DNA of 64,000 nucleotides from Verrucomicrobiales bacterium (GCA_002698785.1 PAAG01000019.1:124001-188000), one strand, 5' to 3'; numbered from the stretch's first letter, positions 54,690 through 64,000 are shown. Numbers and translations are program-made. Notes: generated by a model from the letters alone, not told the origin.

Positions 54690-55103
54690 CTACGCGACGA
54701 GCACTTCACCAGAATCTTCCTCAGCGAAAGCATGCCGTGGCGCCAGAAACTCGACACATCGTCTCTCAAGCGTCGCGAGATCCTCTTCCATGTTGGAATC
54801 GTCCACGACAAATTCACTCCATTTGGTCACGCTGCTTTCTCCTTCGAAATCGGCAAAGCACCGTTCCACCGTCGGGAGAATGATCAGTGCCAGAGAGAGG
54901 TTCCCGAAGATCTCGCAGACCCCGTCTCTTAGCGGCAGATGGCGAACCCCTGATTCCGTGTCAGTAACTTCGTCTATCTCCCGGTGAGAGACGTAAACCC
55001 AGCACCTATCCTGTAAGGACTCGAAAAAGGATTCCAGGGCACTTCTACCACTTTCCGAGTATGTCTCGGGCTGATTAATCACGATTAAAACTGACGGTTT
55101 CAT
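54690..55103 (-). CDS. Hypothetical protein
   Basis: 137 residues. It starts with a hydrophobic strand (VLIVINQ) and an acidic helix (ALESFFESLQDRCWVYVSH), with alternating strands and helices afterwards (LALIILPTVERCFADF). No signal peptide, membrane helix or named motif. It is possibly a small cytosolic alpha/beta protein. It precedes the MscS-like gene by 31 bp on the same strand, so the two may be co-expressed. Function unknown. Confidence 0.6.
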   Translation of the reverse strand: MKPSVLIVINQPETYSESGRSALESFFESLQDRCWVYVSHREIDEVTDTESGVRHLPLRDGVCEIFGNLSLALIILPTVERCFADFEGESSVTKWSEFVVDDSNMEEDLATLERRCVEFLAPRHAFAEEDSGEVLVA

Positions 55104-55394
55104 GCAGAGCGAAATTGCAAGAGATCTGCCAAGTTCGATTTTCGATCTGACTCTTCGCCGTCGTTCTTAGAAAACCGCTCTATCTTCGGGCCTCCCAGCG
55201 CTGTTACAAACCAATCCCCTTCCTATCCCCATTCACCTTTCTTCGAAATCTCGTGCAATTTGCACAACCTGAAATTCTTCCATTCGCACATTGCATAGCA
55301 CGCGCATCTACCAAACCGTAGTCGAAAGAAAGATCACTCGACGGAACCCTGAAATCTTCTTTCACTTCACACAAAATTAGAGAATAACTTGGAA

Positions 55395-57764
55395 ATGCTG
55401 GACTTCTTCAGAAAGCTCTTCGACACCTCCGATTTCCCCGCGAGGTGGAATTGCGGCAATTGGACAACAGGCCATGGATTACTCCACATCATCTCAGATA
55501 TTGTTATCTTTGCAGCTTATTTCACGATACCGATTGCACTCGCATTTATCCTTCTGAGGAAAAACAAAGAGATTCCATTCCCAAAACTCTTCTGGCTGTT
55601 CGCGATTTTCATTCTCTCCTGTGGTTTGTCCCATCTCGTTGAAGCCATCGTGTTCTGGGAACCTTGGTATCGCTTTCTCGGAATTGTGAAAGGGATTACA
55701 GCAGTTGCCTCGGCTATTACAGCAGCCGGGTTAGTCTGGTGCATACCGAAGGTGCTCGCTATGCGAGGCATCTCTGATATCCAGAAACAACTTGAGCACG
55801 TCGCCGCAAGGGAAAATGCTGCACTACGAAGAGAAAAGGCCACCAATGACCGCTTGCAGCTACTTCTCGACTCTACGGCTGAAGGTATTTATGGCATCGA
55901 CGAAAAGGGCGTCTGTACATTCAGCAACCGAGCCAGTGCTGACTTGCTCGGATATCCTGATCCCGACAGCATGATCGGGGAAAAGATCCAGGACATCGTA
56001 TTTGGTAAAAGTGACAAACACGAACCCGAGACCGCACCAGAAGAAGGTATTCTACGTCCAGCGACGCACGGGGAAATTTACCACTCTGACGAGGAGCAGT
56101 TTGCCCGAAAAGATGGAACACTCGTCCCTGTCGAATTCTGGGCATACCCCATCAAAGAAGACGAAACCCGACTGGGAGCCGTTGTCACATTCGTTGATGT
56201 CACAGCCAGAAAAGAAGCAGAGAAAGCGATTCTCGAAGCAAAGAAGGAGGCAGAGAGAGAAAAGCGGTCCGCGGAAAGAGCAAACAGGCAGAAGAGCCAG
56301 TTTCTCGCGAACATGAGTCATGAGATACGAACACCGATGAATGCGATCCTCGGATTCAGCGAACTCATGCAGGGAGTTGTCGTTTCAGAAAAGGCCGAAC
56401 AGTATCTCGGAATCATCCGGTCCAGTGGAGAGTCACTGCTGGAACTGATCAATGACCTACTTGATCTATCAAAAATCGAAGCGGGACGCATCGACTTACA
56501 TCCTGAGCCGATGGACCTGATGCAGACCGTGAACGCCTCGGTTGCGCTGGTTTCTTCGCAGGCCGAGGAAAAAGGACTCGACCTTACCATCGAGTCGCAG
56601 GCAGATCTCCCTCGCGCTGTCGTTCTCGACCGGGTTCGCTTCCGACAGATTATCGTGAATCTCTTGTCGAATGCGGTCAAGTTCACTCAAGAAGGAAACG
56701 TCGGCATCACCGTGAACGCAAGCCCTAACGAGGATCACAAAGACCAGATCGATCTGAGAGTGTCTGTCGCGGATACCGGGCGGGGAATCTCGGAAGACGA
56801 GCAGATGCAGATCTTCAAACCCTTTCACCAGGAATATCACGATGAGAAAACAGTAACGTCCGGCACCGGACTTGGGCTCAGCATCTCCAGCCGACTTGCG
56901 AGATTAATGTCGGGCAAGATCGAGTTGGAAAGCACAAAAGGAAAAGGCAGCACTTTCACTGTAGTGATACCAAACGTTCCCATTTCCGAAGCCGAAGTAG
57001 AAATGTCCAACTTCGCCAAGAGTGAGGATGTTGATTTCGATTCCATCCCGCCTTCCAGAATTCTTGTCGCCGATGACAACGAGCTGAACAGGGAGCTGAT
57101 CAGTGAGATGTTTCACCAATCTCACCATACGATACTGCTGGCTAAGGACGGCGAAGAAGCGATTTCCGTAGCAAGAAAGGAAAAGCCCGACTTAGTCCTC
57201 ATGGATGTCAGGATGCCCAAAATCGATGGTCGCGAAGCACTGCAAATCATGCGGGAAGATGGGAACCTTGATACCATCCCCATCGTCGCCGTCACCGCTT
57301 CCAGTCTTCTCAACAAGGAAAAGGCACTCCGTAACGAATTCGATGGTTACCTTCGGAAGCCATTTTCAAAACGGCAACTCTATCTGGCGATGGCCACTAA
57401 ATTGGGAACCGTTGAATCTGAGGAATCAGCCCCCAGCGAAACGAAGCCCGAAGTTTCTACCACCAATCCCGATTTACCACGCAACGAGCTCGATAAACCC
57501 GAAGAATGGCTCAGTCTCGTCGATGAGTTGGTTGAGCTTGAAAACACCTCGTGGAAAGAGGTCTCCAAATCGCAGTCCACACACGCCGTCCGGGAGTTCG
57601 CACGCAACCTGTTGCGCCTGGCAGACCAATACAGCTGTCATGCCTTGAACGAGTATGCTTCTGAATTGATAGAGCATGCCGAGGGTTTCAATCTTCACGA
57701 ACTCGACAGGGAAATACGCCGCTACCCCGAGATGGTGGAATGGATCAGAAACGAAGCAAAGTGA
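55395..57764 (+). CDS. Hybrid histidine kinase with ethylene-receptor-like sensor
   Basis: 789 residues from the ATG at 55395. Residues about 27-120 hold three membrane helices. Helix 1 has ISDIVIFAAYF (Asp35, Tyr42) and helix 2 has FAIFILSCGLSHLVEA, giving Cys76 and His80 in a Cys-x3-His pair. These match the copper/ethylene-binding domain of plant and cyanobacterial ETR1-type receptors. A PAS domain (about 145-265), a coiled linker, HisKA with MSHEIRTPMNAILG, HATPase with N/G boxes (FRQIIVNLLSNAVKF, VADTGRGIS), and a receiver domain (ILVADDNE, phospho-Asp in LVLMDVRMPKIDG, K in GYLRKP) follow. The C-terminal 90 residues are helical and HPt-like but lack a clear phospho-His. Confidence 0.9.
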   Translation: MLDFFRKLFDTSDFPARWNCGNWTTGHGLLHIISDIVIFAAYFTIPIALAFILLRKNKEIPFPKLFWLFAIFILSCGLSHLVEAIVFWEPWYRFLGIVKGITAVASAITAAGLVWCIPKVLAMRGISDIQKQLEHVAARENAALRREKATNDRLQLLLDSTAEGIYGIDEKGVCTFSNRASADLLGYPDPDSMIGEKIQDIVFGKSDKHEPETAPEEGILRPATHGEIYHSDEEQFARKDGTLVPVEFWAYPIKEDETRLGAVVTFVDVTARKEAEKAILEAKKEAEREKRSAERANRQKSQFLANMSHEIRTPMNAILGFSELMQGVVVSEKAEQYLGIIRSSGESLLELINDLLDLSKIEAGRIDLHPEPMDLMQTVNASVALVSSQAEEKGLDLTIESQADLPRAVVLDRVRFRQIIVNLLSNAVKFTQEGNVGITVNASPNEDHKDQIDLRVSVADTGRGISEDEQMQIFKPFHQEYHDEKTVTSGTGLGLSISSRLARLMSGKIELESTKGKGSTFTVVIPNVPISEAEVEMSNFAKSEDVDFDSIPPSRILVADDNELNRELISEMFHQSHHTILLAKDGEEAISVARKEKPDLVLMDVRMPKIDGREALQIMREDGNLDTIPIVAVTASSLLNKEKALRNEFDGYLRKPFSKRQLYLAMATKLGTVESEESAPSETKPEVSTTNPDLPRNELDKPEEWLSLVDELVELENTSWKEVSKSQSTHAVREFARNLLRLADQYSCHALNEYASELIEHAEGFNLHELDREIRRYPEMVEWIRNEAK

Positions 57765-57776
57765 GACACCTGCTCA

Positions 57777-59147
57777 CTATTTATTCCAGCGAGCAGGATA
57801 CCCTCTCGTATCCACGTGAATAAATGGGTTTCGATAATTCTTCACGCTGTAAAATCCTAAACCACCCATCAGATACCGAGTTCCGGCACTCACTTCTTCC
57901 ACCGCTCTCTGGATGAATTCCGCATCGGCATCGTCAACCGATCCGCTGAAATCGAGGTCATCAATTTTCCCATCCCGGTTTGCATCGACAAACAGATCGG
58001 CGGCATCACCGTAAAGGTGACGGCTGTAGCTCGTCTTGTTACCGATCGCGTAATTATACGCAGGGGTGCGATATCCACTGGAGATGTAGAGGTTCGACGC
58101 ATCTCGTCCGCTTGCTTCGAGTTCTTCGATCAAGTTCTCCAACTTCAAGAGCAACCGCGTGTCGACTAACATGTATTTTGGAAAATCCGCCTCCTGCTTG
58201 CAGACGAACTGGCTGAGCTGGAGGTGCGGCGAAAGCCAGGAATCAACATTCTCCTCTGTCACCTCGATAAATCCCCTCGGTTTCTTGTACCGTGGATTCC
58301 CGCGAAAAGGTTCATCCTGATATTTTCCAATACGATAGCCGTTCACATACTCAGAATCCCCATCCCAAGGCTGCATTACCGCCAGGTGGATACACATCAT
58401 ATTCTCAGAGTCCACTTGCTTAATCTTCAGGCAGCATATCCCGGGCTTCTGTGGGGCCTTCCAGGTTGCGCTGTCACCATCGGACTCGATCAATTTCCCT
58501 TTATCGGCCTCAAATTGAAACCGTTCCGTATCCAGATTCTCTATCACATTCACCGTGAAAAGGTCTCCCGGAAGGGTCGATGCGGTCATTAGTGACCACT
58601 CGCTGGTAATTCCATCAAACTCCACGGTAAACCCAGACTTGGTTGCTCCTTCTCTCGTCTTCAGAGAAATCGACTCCTTCATCGTCTTTTTGAAGATCTC
58701 ATCGCAGATATCGATCTCTTCGACAGGCACTTGCTCTGCATCTGGCACGCGATCTTCCACCTCCCCTTTTCCTCCCGTTGCTTCATCGGGTACCTCATCG
58801 GTAACGACGACCTCCTGCGTTCCTTCTGCAGCAAGTTCCGGAGCAACGTCTTCTAAAGGAGAGTCACCGACGTCGGAAACACTCGCCGCGACGGCATCGA
58901 CTGACGTATCAGAATCATCCCCTACCTCTGAGGCTTGCCCTTCTTCCGGCTCTGATGTGGATTGAACAGTTTCTGGAACCTCGGGCTCGTTCACAGTATT
59001 CCCAACCTGCGTAGAACCGGCCTTTTTGCCCTCCGTGCTTGGTTGTTCCATCCACACTACCAATGCCCATCCAATCGCAAGGCCCAGAGGCAGCGTAGCG
59101 ATGGAAATTGCTATATCCCGGAATCTTCGCTGGCTCTTGGGATTCAT
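57777..59147 (-). CDS. M15-type D,D-peptidase-like exported protein
   Basis: 456 residues. An N-terminal membrane helix (IAISIATLPLGLAIGWALVVWM) is followed by a long acidic linker rich in Glu, Val and Pro. A beta-rich middle part follows, and then a C-terminal domain of about 150 residues: LYISSGYRTPAYN, YSRHLYGDAADL, and NPFIHVDTRGYPARW. The S-G-Y-R-x-P, S-x-H-x-x-G-x-A-x-D and H-V-D zinc-site pattern fits M15/DUF882-type D,D-carboxypeptidase or D,D-endopeptidase folds. The start overlaps the upstream stop (ATGA). It is the third gene of the peptidoglycan operon. Confidence 0.85.
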   Translation of the reverse strand: MNPKSQRRFRDIAISIATLPLGLAIGWALVVWMEQPSTEGKKAGSTQVGNTVNEPEVPETVQSTSEPEEGQASEVGDDSDTSVDAVAASVSDVGDSPLEDVAPELAAEGTQEVVVTDEVPDEATGGKGEVEDRVPDAEQVPVEEIDICDEIFKKTMKESISLKTREGATKSGFTVEFDGITSEWSLMTASTLPGDLFTVNVIENLDTERFQFEADKGKLIESDGDSATWKAPQKPGICCLKIKQVDSENMMCIHLAVMQPWDGDSEYVNGYRIGKYQDEPFRGNPRYKKPRGFIEVTEENVDSWLSPHLQLSQFVCKQEADFPKYMLVDTRLLLKLENLIEELEASGRDASNLYISSGYRTPAYNYAIGNKTSYSRHLYGDAADLFVDANRDGKIDDLDFSGSVDDADAEFIQRAVEEVSAGTRYLMGGLGFYSVKNYRNPFIHVDTRGYPARWNK

Positions 59148-61672
59148 TCGGCAGCACCTCCAGTGGCTTTTACGTCCTCCCGAGCTGCCCAGGGATTTCC
59201 TCCGATCACAATGTCTACCTTCGGCAAAACAGGCTGCGAGCGCTCAAAAAGGTTGGGCTCGACCTCAGCTTTCGTCAGGTTAATGGTCTGCGTCTTCTCG
59301 TGAACACCGCAGATCTTTTTCTGATCCACCTCAAGGCCTTTCCAAGTTAAATCTCCTAGCTTTGTGTGGGCGCAGTGTGGACCGGCCGGGGCTCCCGAAA
59401 CCATACAGACCCACCGGTTTCCAATATCACCCGCCTGACTCGGCTCCTCAGCCGAAGGGCCTGAGCTGGTAACATATTGGAGAGTGCTTTGCCCTGCTCC
59501 GATCACGGAACCGACAGCAGACCAGAGAGGCAAAGCAGTGTCTACGGAGAAAACTGACTCCGCAATTGGCTTAGGCTTGTCGAAGCCGATCCAGACACCC
59601 CAGACATATTGATCATTGTAGCCGACAAACCAGGCGTCTTCCTGGCCATGTGACATGCCGTTTCGCCCTGCAACTTTTCCTGCCAAGTTTCCAACACCAG
59701 CCCTAACAGGCAGCACTTCAGGAACGCGAGTAAGAACTCTATTCATCTTCTCTGCCGTCTCGGCAGACACCACTTGCGGGGACAACTCCGTGCCTGAAGC
59801 CGTGTAAATAACGCTCCCCTCCTTGTCTTCGATCTTTGCAACCAATCGCAGTTCGGGCGAAAGACTTCCGCCGTTCGGAAAAACGGAATACGTCCGCACG
59901 AATTCATGAAAGCGAACAGCGCTCTCACCAAGAAAGGTGTTAGGGTAACCCGTGGTCTCGCTAGTGATTCCAAAGTCGGCCAGCTTCTCGGAAAAGGACT
60001 CCACCCCGAACGGTTGCGCTGCCCTTACAGTAGCACCATTCTTGTTGGCTACCATCGCATAGAGAGCTGTAATTTCTCCCTCAAAGTCGTTCTCACCCCT
60101 CTCTGCTCCCCACTCACCCAACATTCCCTCCTTGCCTCCGATCATGACCTTTCGATTGTCCATGGGTGCATCCAGAAGCTTCGTCGAGAGTCTCAGTTGG
60201 CCGGCATCCAGCAAAGAAGCGTACAACAACGGTGTAATCGCAGTACCCGGTTTCCTCTTCGCCTGCCAGACTCTATCAAATTGGCTATCCGCAAAGTCAC
60301 GCCCCCCAACTGCCACTTCGACGTCCCCAGTTATACGATCAAACACCAGGCAGGCACCCTGAAGGTAATCTGAGGAGTCCGAACCATTTGCGACCATGCT
60401 TTGACGTGAAGCATGGGTAAAACCGTTGATCGACTCGATCTGCCTCAGATTTCGGTCGAGCAAATCCTTCACCGCTCTCTGTTGCTCCAGATTTACGGAA
60501 GTGTGGATCGTCAGCCCTTCGAGGTCAGTGTATTGGCCTAACACATCGAGAGCCTCCCGGCGAATCGCTGCGAGCAAGTAGTTTGGTCGCTCTTCCTTGG
60601 CGCGCTCCTTCGACGCTTCGAGATCGGTGGAAGCGAATTCGTCATATTCCTTTTCAGAAATCATCCCCAAAACCTGCATCCTTTCCAAGGTTCGGTTTCT
60701 CGCCGCCTCTGCCTTATCCGGATTTCTGAACGGAGAAAACCGTGTGGGACTTTTGATGATCGCGCACAGGGTGGCCGCTTCGGGTAGAGTGAGATTCTTG
60801 GCATCTTTCCCGAAATACCCGTTCGCAGCGGCCTCCACTCCCCAATACCCAGAGCCGAGGTAAATACGGTTCAGGTAGTGGGTTAATATTTCCTCTTTGG
60901 TAAATCGCTCCTCAATCCGCTTCGCGATAAATATCTCCAAAAATTTCCTGTCGAATGTCCGTCCTCCAATATCGAACGAGTGTCGGGCAAGTTGTTGGGT
61001 AATCGTGCTCCCCCCTTGACTGATCCCACCGGCCTTCAAATTCGCTAGTGCAGCCCTGGCAATCCCCTTAAAGTCGACACCGTCATGCTCAAAAAACCGA
61101 CTATCCTCGGTTGCCACCAGCGCATCAATCAGATGCTGAGGGACTCCGTCGAGGGAAATCTTTCGTCGGTCTCGGAGAGTGACTTGCCCAATCTCTTTTC
61201 CGGTCACATCAACAGCTATGGAACCGCCTTCCACGAGCCCCACGGTGTCGAGATCATACTTTTCCGCTCGCTCTTTGTATTGAAGAGCGATCACAAGAAC
61301 CGCCGGAACACACAGGGCCAGCAAGAAGAGAACTACGATCGAACTGACCAATATACGATTCCGGTTTGCTCGAAAAAACTTCTTCACAGGACTACCACCA
61401 TTCTGCACGCCTGTACCGACACCGCCCCTCGGCTCTTGCGTCGTGTTCCGCTCTACCTCCCGTCCATGGGAAATCGGAATCTTCGAGTACGCGGAAGTTT
61501 CACCGGTCGTCTGAGAATCCGCTTCAGGTTCAGTATTGTTTCGCTGCTGCGGCCGCGAGTCGTCTTCATCGCGTGTCGCCCGGTTGTCTTTCTGGAAGTC
61601 AGAAAAGGAATAGTCCTTCGGTAAGCCCTCGGGCCTCCCCTCCGGTTCACTGGGTCGCTTGTCACTGCTCAT
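59144..61672 (-). CDS. PBP1A-like glycosyltransferase with degenerate transpeptidase domain
   Basis: 842 residues. Cytoplasmic low-complexity tail (1-100), membrane helix (about 108-130), then a complete GT51 glycosyltransferase (about 175-350): ATEDSRFFEHDG with catalytic Glu189, GGSTITQQL, and IEERFTKEEILTHYLNRIY. The following penicillin-binding domain (about 430-720) has lost its three active-site motifs: S-x-x-K is TAIT (Thr477, Thr480), S-x-N is NKN (543-545), and K-T-G is KVA (666-668). It should therefore polymerise glycan strands but not cross-link them. Its start overlaps the PBP2-like stop (ATGA), so the two are coupled. Confidence 0.92.
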   Translation of the reverse strand: MSSDKRPSEPEGRPEGLPKDYSFSDFQKDNRATRDEDDSRPQQRNNTEPEADSQTTGETSAYSKIPISHGREVERNTTQEPRGGVGTGVQNGGSPVKKFFRANRNRILVSSIVVLFLLALCVPAVLVIALQYKERAEKYDLDTVGLVEGGSIAVDVTGKEIGQVTLRDRRKISLDGVPQHLIDALVATEDSRFFEHDGVDFKGIARAALANLKAGGISQGGSTITQQLARHSFDIGGRTFDRKFLEIFIAKRIEERFTKEEILTHYLNRIYLGSGYWGVEAAANGYFGKDAKNLTLPEAATLCAIIKSPTRFSPFRNPDKAEAARNRTLERMQVLGMISEKEYDEFASTDLEASKERAKEERPNYLLAAIRREALDVLGQYTDLEGLTIHTSVNLEQQRAVKDLLDRNLRQIESINGFTHASRQSMVANGSDSSDYLQGACLVFDRITGDVEVAVGGRDFADSQFDRVWQAKRKPGTAITPLLYASLLDAGQLRLSTKLLDAPMDNRKVMIGGKEGMLGEWGAERGENDFEGEITALYAMVANKNGATVRAAQPFGVESFSEKLADFGITSETTGYPNTFLGESAVRFHEFVRTYSVFPNGGSLSPELRLVAKIEDKEGSVIYTASGTELSPQVVSAETAEKMNRVLTRVPEVLPVRAGVGNLAGKVAGRNGMSHGQEDAWFVGYNDQYVWGVWIGFDKPKPIAESVFSVDTALPLWSAVGSVIGAGQSTLQYVTSSGPSAEEPSQAGDIGNRWVCMVSGAPAGPHCAHTKLGDLTWKGLEVDQKKICGVHEKTQTINLTKAEVEPNLFERSQPVLPKVDIVIGGNPWAAREDVKATGGAAE

Positions 61673-63825
61673 CGAATTTTTTGCGGTGTCGGGTTAGTCT
61701 CTGTGGCGCGATATTGGATGGAAGGAATCGTCCTTGGTTCTCCCATTTCGGTCTGAGACACAGGCACAGATCGCAACCGGCGATCGTTACTTTCCTGAGC
61801 TTGCTGGGTTTCAATCGGCCTTCCCTGCATTGACTGGCTCGTTTCCGGATAGCCTCGTTGCTGTTCAGGAACACCTTGTCCCGTCGGATATTGCGTAGGT
61901 TGCTGAGTATCGCGCAACTGCCGCCCCGGAACGTATCTGGTTCTGTTAGTCCCCGGCAAAACATCGTTTGAGAAAGGATTGTCTGGCTCGTCCACAGTAA
62001 TTTCGACATGATACTTTTCCTGGTCGGAATACACCGAGTTCACCCACTTGCCCACTAACGGAGCGGCATCCTTTCCGCCTGACAATGATTCACCGGGCTT
62101 GCCTTCCACCATGCAGGCAAAAGCGATCCGTGGAGAATTCGAGCCAACATATCCAACAAACCAGGCAACGTTGCTTTCTCGCTTCCACTGAGCTGTCCCG
62201 GTTTTTCCATACACCTGCGGGAGTGGATGGGCGGCCGCTTTTCCAGTCCCTCGATCATGGTTTACGACTCCCCACATTCCTGAGCGAACAGAAGTACGAT
62301 CGCCTGTCCGTGTATTGAGACGTTGGAATTTCCTCGGTTCGTTTGAATCGATAATCGCGTTCGTCAAAGGATCCTGTGTCTGGATGACCAGCCGGGGCTC
62401 AGGAACAGCAGTGCCAGAGGAAAGCCCCGCCATGGCCAAAGCCATTTGCAGAGGCGTTGCGTCTATCTCTCCCTGACCGATCGCAAAGTTTGCCACGGCT
62501 TGGTTTGCCAGAACGTTTTTCTCCTCAGGAAGATTCCCTGCAGAGGTGGGCAACTCTATCCCCGGCGCATGCCCCAGGCCGAAATGCTTTGCAGCGGAAA
62601 GCAAAAACGGACCTCCAGTCCTCATTCCTGCCTGATAAAACCACGTATTTGAAGAGCGCAGCAGCGCATACCTCACGTCGAGCATTCCTTCGTCATCACT
62701 GTTCCAGTTACGGAAAGTTCTTCCGTCAATATCAAGTGATGACGGGCTCGGCAGCCGGGTCCATCTACTGACCGCTCCCCGATCCAGCGCGGCAAGAGCC
62801 ACGATCGGTTTAAAAGTCGACCCCGGCGGATAGGCTGACATAGTTGCTCGAGGAATCAGAGGGTTTGCAGGATCATCCTGCAGCTCTTGGTAGCGTTTTG
62901 CAGAGATCCCACGCGTAAACAGCCCCGGATTGAAAGAAGGATAGCTGGCAAGCGCCAAAATATCTCCAGAGATGGAATCGACTGCCACAAAAGCGCCAGG
63001 CCTCCCATTTTCTTTGAGAGTATCGTATGCTAATCGCTGCATTGGCTCGACCAACGACGTTACAATAGTTTGTCCTGGGACAGCTGGTTGGATCAGCTCC
63101 AAGTCAGTCAATTCACCATTCTTCGTGTAAATGTAACTGACGACTCCGTTCTTTCCCGCCAACTTATTTTCCAAAGCCTTCTCAAGTCCCTGGACAGGCT
63201 CGTAAGGGGGCCAAAGCATCTCGGGATCGGATAGGGGCCCGTGCTGAAATGGTTTAGAAGGGCGGAGATAACCCACAACATGAGCGAACGATTCTCCTGC
63301 CGGATACTCTCGTGTGAAAACAGCCTCCAGTTGGAGATATCTCGAATTGCCAGCCAACTTTTCCAGTTCGCTGGCGTCTTCATCACTCAGGGATTCTGTT
63401 AGTGGGAATGGAACGAGTGGACGGTGCTCCCAATGTTGAGCAAATTTTTCCGAATCGATTGTGATCCGGGCAAGCTTTGGAAACTCACCGAGGGCTTTCA
63501 TAACCGCAGTCTGAGCTGCAGCAGGTCCATCATGCTCCCTCAGTTGCTGTAATCGAATGGCTAAGTAGGAGGACGCCTTTGTTACCGCGAGAGGTTCACC
63601 GTAACGATCCGTAATGATTCCTCTGGGGGCCGGAACCTCGAAAAGAACCGGCTGCAACTCCTCTTCCGACTCAACCGGAGCTCCCCTTGAATCATCGGAG
63701 TCGACGAGTGTTTCGACGAGTTGCGCAGCTTGTAATACCTCCGCACAGACTGGAGCAGGTAACACTGCTGTCCAGACAACTGCCAGTGTCAGCAAGAATA
63801 AAACGGAGAACTGAGAGAGATTCAT
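61669..63825 (-). CDS. PBP2-like transpeptidase
   Basis: 718 residues from the ATG at 63825. A signal peptide or anchor (NLSQFSVLFLLTLAVVWTAVLP) is followed by the PBP-dimer domain (APRGIITDRYGEPLAV) and a complete transpeptidase domain: PPGSTFKP (Ser336, Lys339), LLRSSNTW (S-x-N, Asn393) and YGKTGTAQW (Lys541). It cross-links peptidoglycan during elongation or division. The C-terminus carries about 80 residues rich in Gln and Pro (TQYPTGQGVPEQQ) that are not part of the enzyme. It is the first gene of the operon and supplies the catalytic site its partner lacks. The SEDS partner (RodA or FtsW) is not in this window. Confidence 0.93.
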   Translation of the reverse strand: MNLSQFSVLFLLTLAVVWTAVLPAPVCAEVLQAAQLVETLVDSDDSRGAPVESEEELQPVLFEVPAPRGIITDRYGEPLAVTKASSYLAIRLQQLREHDGPAAAQTAVMKALGEFPKLARITIDSEKFAQHWEHRPLVPFPLTESLSDEDASELEKLAGNSRYLQLEAVFTREYPAGESFAHVVGYLRPSKPFQHGPLSDPEMLWPPYEPVQGLEKALENKLAGKNGVVSYIYTKNGELTDLELIQPAVPGQTIVTSLVEPMQRLAYDTLKENGRPGAFVAVDSISGDILALASYPSFNPGLFTRGISAKRYQELQDDPANPLIPRATMSAYPPGSTFKPIVALAALDRGAVSRWTRLPSPSSLDIDGRTFRNWNSDDEGMLDVRYALLRSSNTWFYQAGMRTGGPFLLSAAKHFGLGHAPGIELPTSAGNLPEEKNVLANQAVANFAIGQGEIDATPLQMALAMAGLSSGTAVPEPRLVIQTQDPLTNAIIDSNEPRKFQRLNTRTGDRTSVRSGMWGVVNHDRGTGKAAAHPLPQVYGKTGTAQWKRESNVAWFVGYVGSNSPRIAFACMVEGKPGESLSGGKDAAPLVGKWVNSVYSDQEKYHVEITVDEPDNPFSNDVLPGTNRTRYVPGRQLRDTQQPTQYPTGQGVPEQQRGYPETSQSMQGRPIETQQAQESNDRRLRSVPVSQTEMGEPRTIPSIQYRATETNPTPQKIR

Positions 63826-64000
63826 TTCCCGTTCCGAATTGCACAACACGTACCATCGCCCCCTTGCTTATCCCACAAGGCCTCACGGTCCGCGCTTTGG
63901 AAAGTTCAGTGCAAGATGCACGAAGCCCACACTACATTATGCAACAAAGACCGCAGCCGATTGGAATATCATCAGGACCGCCCAATCAAGGGGGATTTTC

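Noticed and set aside
1-64000. CRISPR arrays, tRNA/rRNA genes, insertion sequences
   Set aside because: I looked for regularly spaced repeats, tRNA-like cloverleaf signatures and transposase motifs and found none.

Overview
This 64 kb window looks like chromosomal DNA of a free-living Gram-negative bacterium of the PVC group, most likely a Verrucomicrobiota. That placement is inferred from protein content: many exported proteins, DUF1080-like lectin-fold proteins, FG-GAP/ASPIC proteins, TPR-linked sulfatase-like enzymes, a spondin-domain protein, fungalysin and gingipain-type peptidases, and alkaline-phosphatase-superfamily phosphodiesterases. No rRNA or tRNA gene, CRISPR array or insertion sequence was seen. 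Many starts lack a clear Shine-Dalgarno sequence.

Region by region. 0-16 kb: mixed small units. These include an AraC regulator divergent from an NmrA-like/DUF1772 pair, a MarR regulator behind a perfect 36-bp palindrome, a DJ-1/PfpI protein, a radical SAM/SPASM enzyme of the AhbC/NirJ type behind a highly structured leader, and a run of exported hypothetical, DUF1080-like and Spondin_N proteins. 16.6-19.0 kb: a compact three-gene holin / two-domain endolysin / coiled-coil membrane protein cassette with its own terminator-insulated promoter and an inverted-repeat operator, and no phage genes beside it. 19.0-25.5 kb: a giant multidomain M36 metallopeptidase and an outer-membrane beta-barrel. 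25.7-33.6 kb: a minus-strand operon of a membrane-fused spermidine-synthase-like/TPR protein, two type I phosphodiesterases and a small membrane protein. 33.7-42.2 kb: a plus-strand operon of an Fn3-like lipoprotein, a C25 (gingipain-family) peptidase, a sulfatase-fold/TPR lipoprotein and two parvulin (PpiC) foldases. 42.2-49.8 kb: a duplicated FG-GAP/ASPIC lipoprotein, two tandem paralogous exported proteins and an Ig-domain exported protein. 49.8-55.1 kb: a small RHH-like protein with a sulfotransferase-like P-loop protein, then cytidine deaminase, GtrA, cardiolipin synthase and an MscS-like channel. 55.4-57.8 kb: a hybrid histidine kinase with an ethylene-receptor-like membrane sensor. 57.8-63.8 kb: a translationally coupled peptidoglycan operon of a PBP2-like transpeptidase, a PBP1A-like glycosyltransferase and an M15-type peptidase.

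The most notable points are these. (1) The orphan lysis cassette could be a domesticated lysis or type-10-like secretion unit. (2) Three unrelated exported proteins share a basic C-terminal domain. (3) The PBP1A-like protein has lost all three transpeptidase motifs but keeps its glycosyltransferase site, and is coupled to an intact PBP2-like transpeptidase. (4) Competing hairpins fill the gap upstream of the radical SAM gene. (5) The MarR palindrome also reads as a symmetric two-way promoter. All functional statements are read from sequence and recalled family knowledge; no database search was run.
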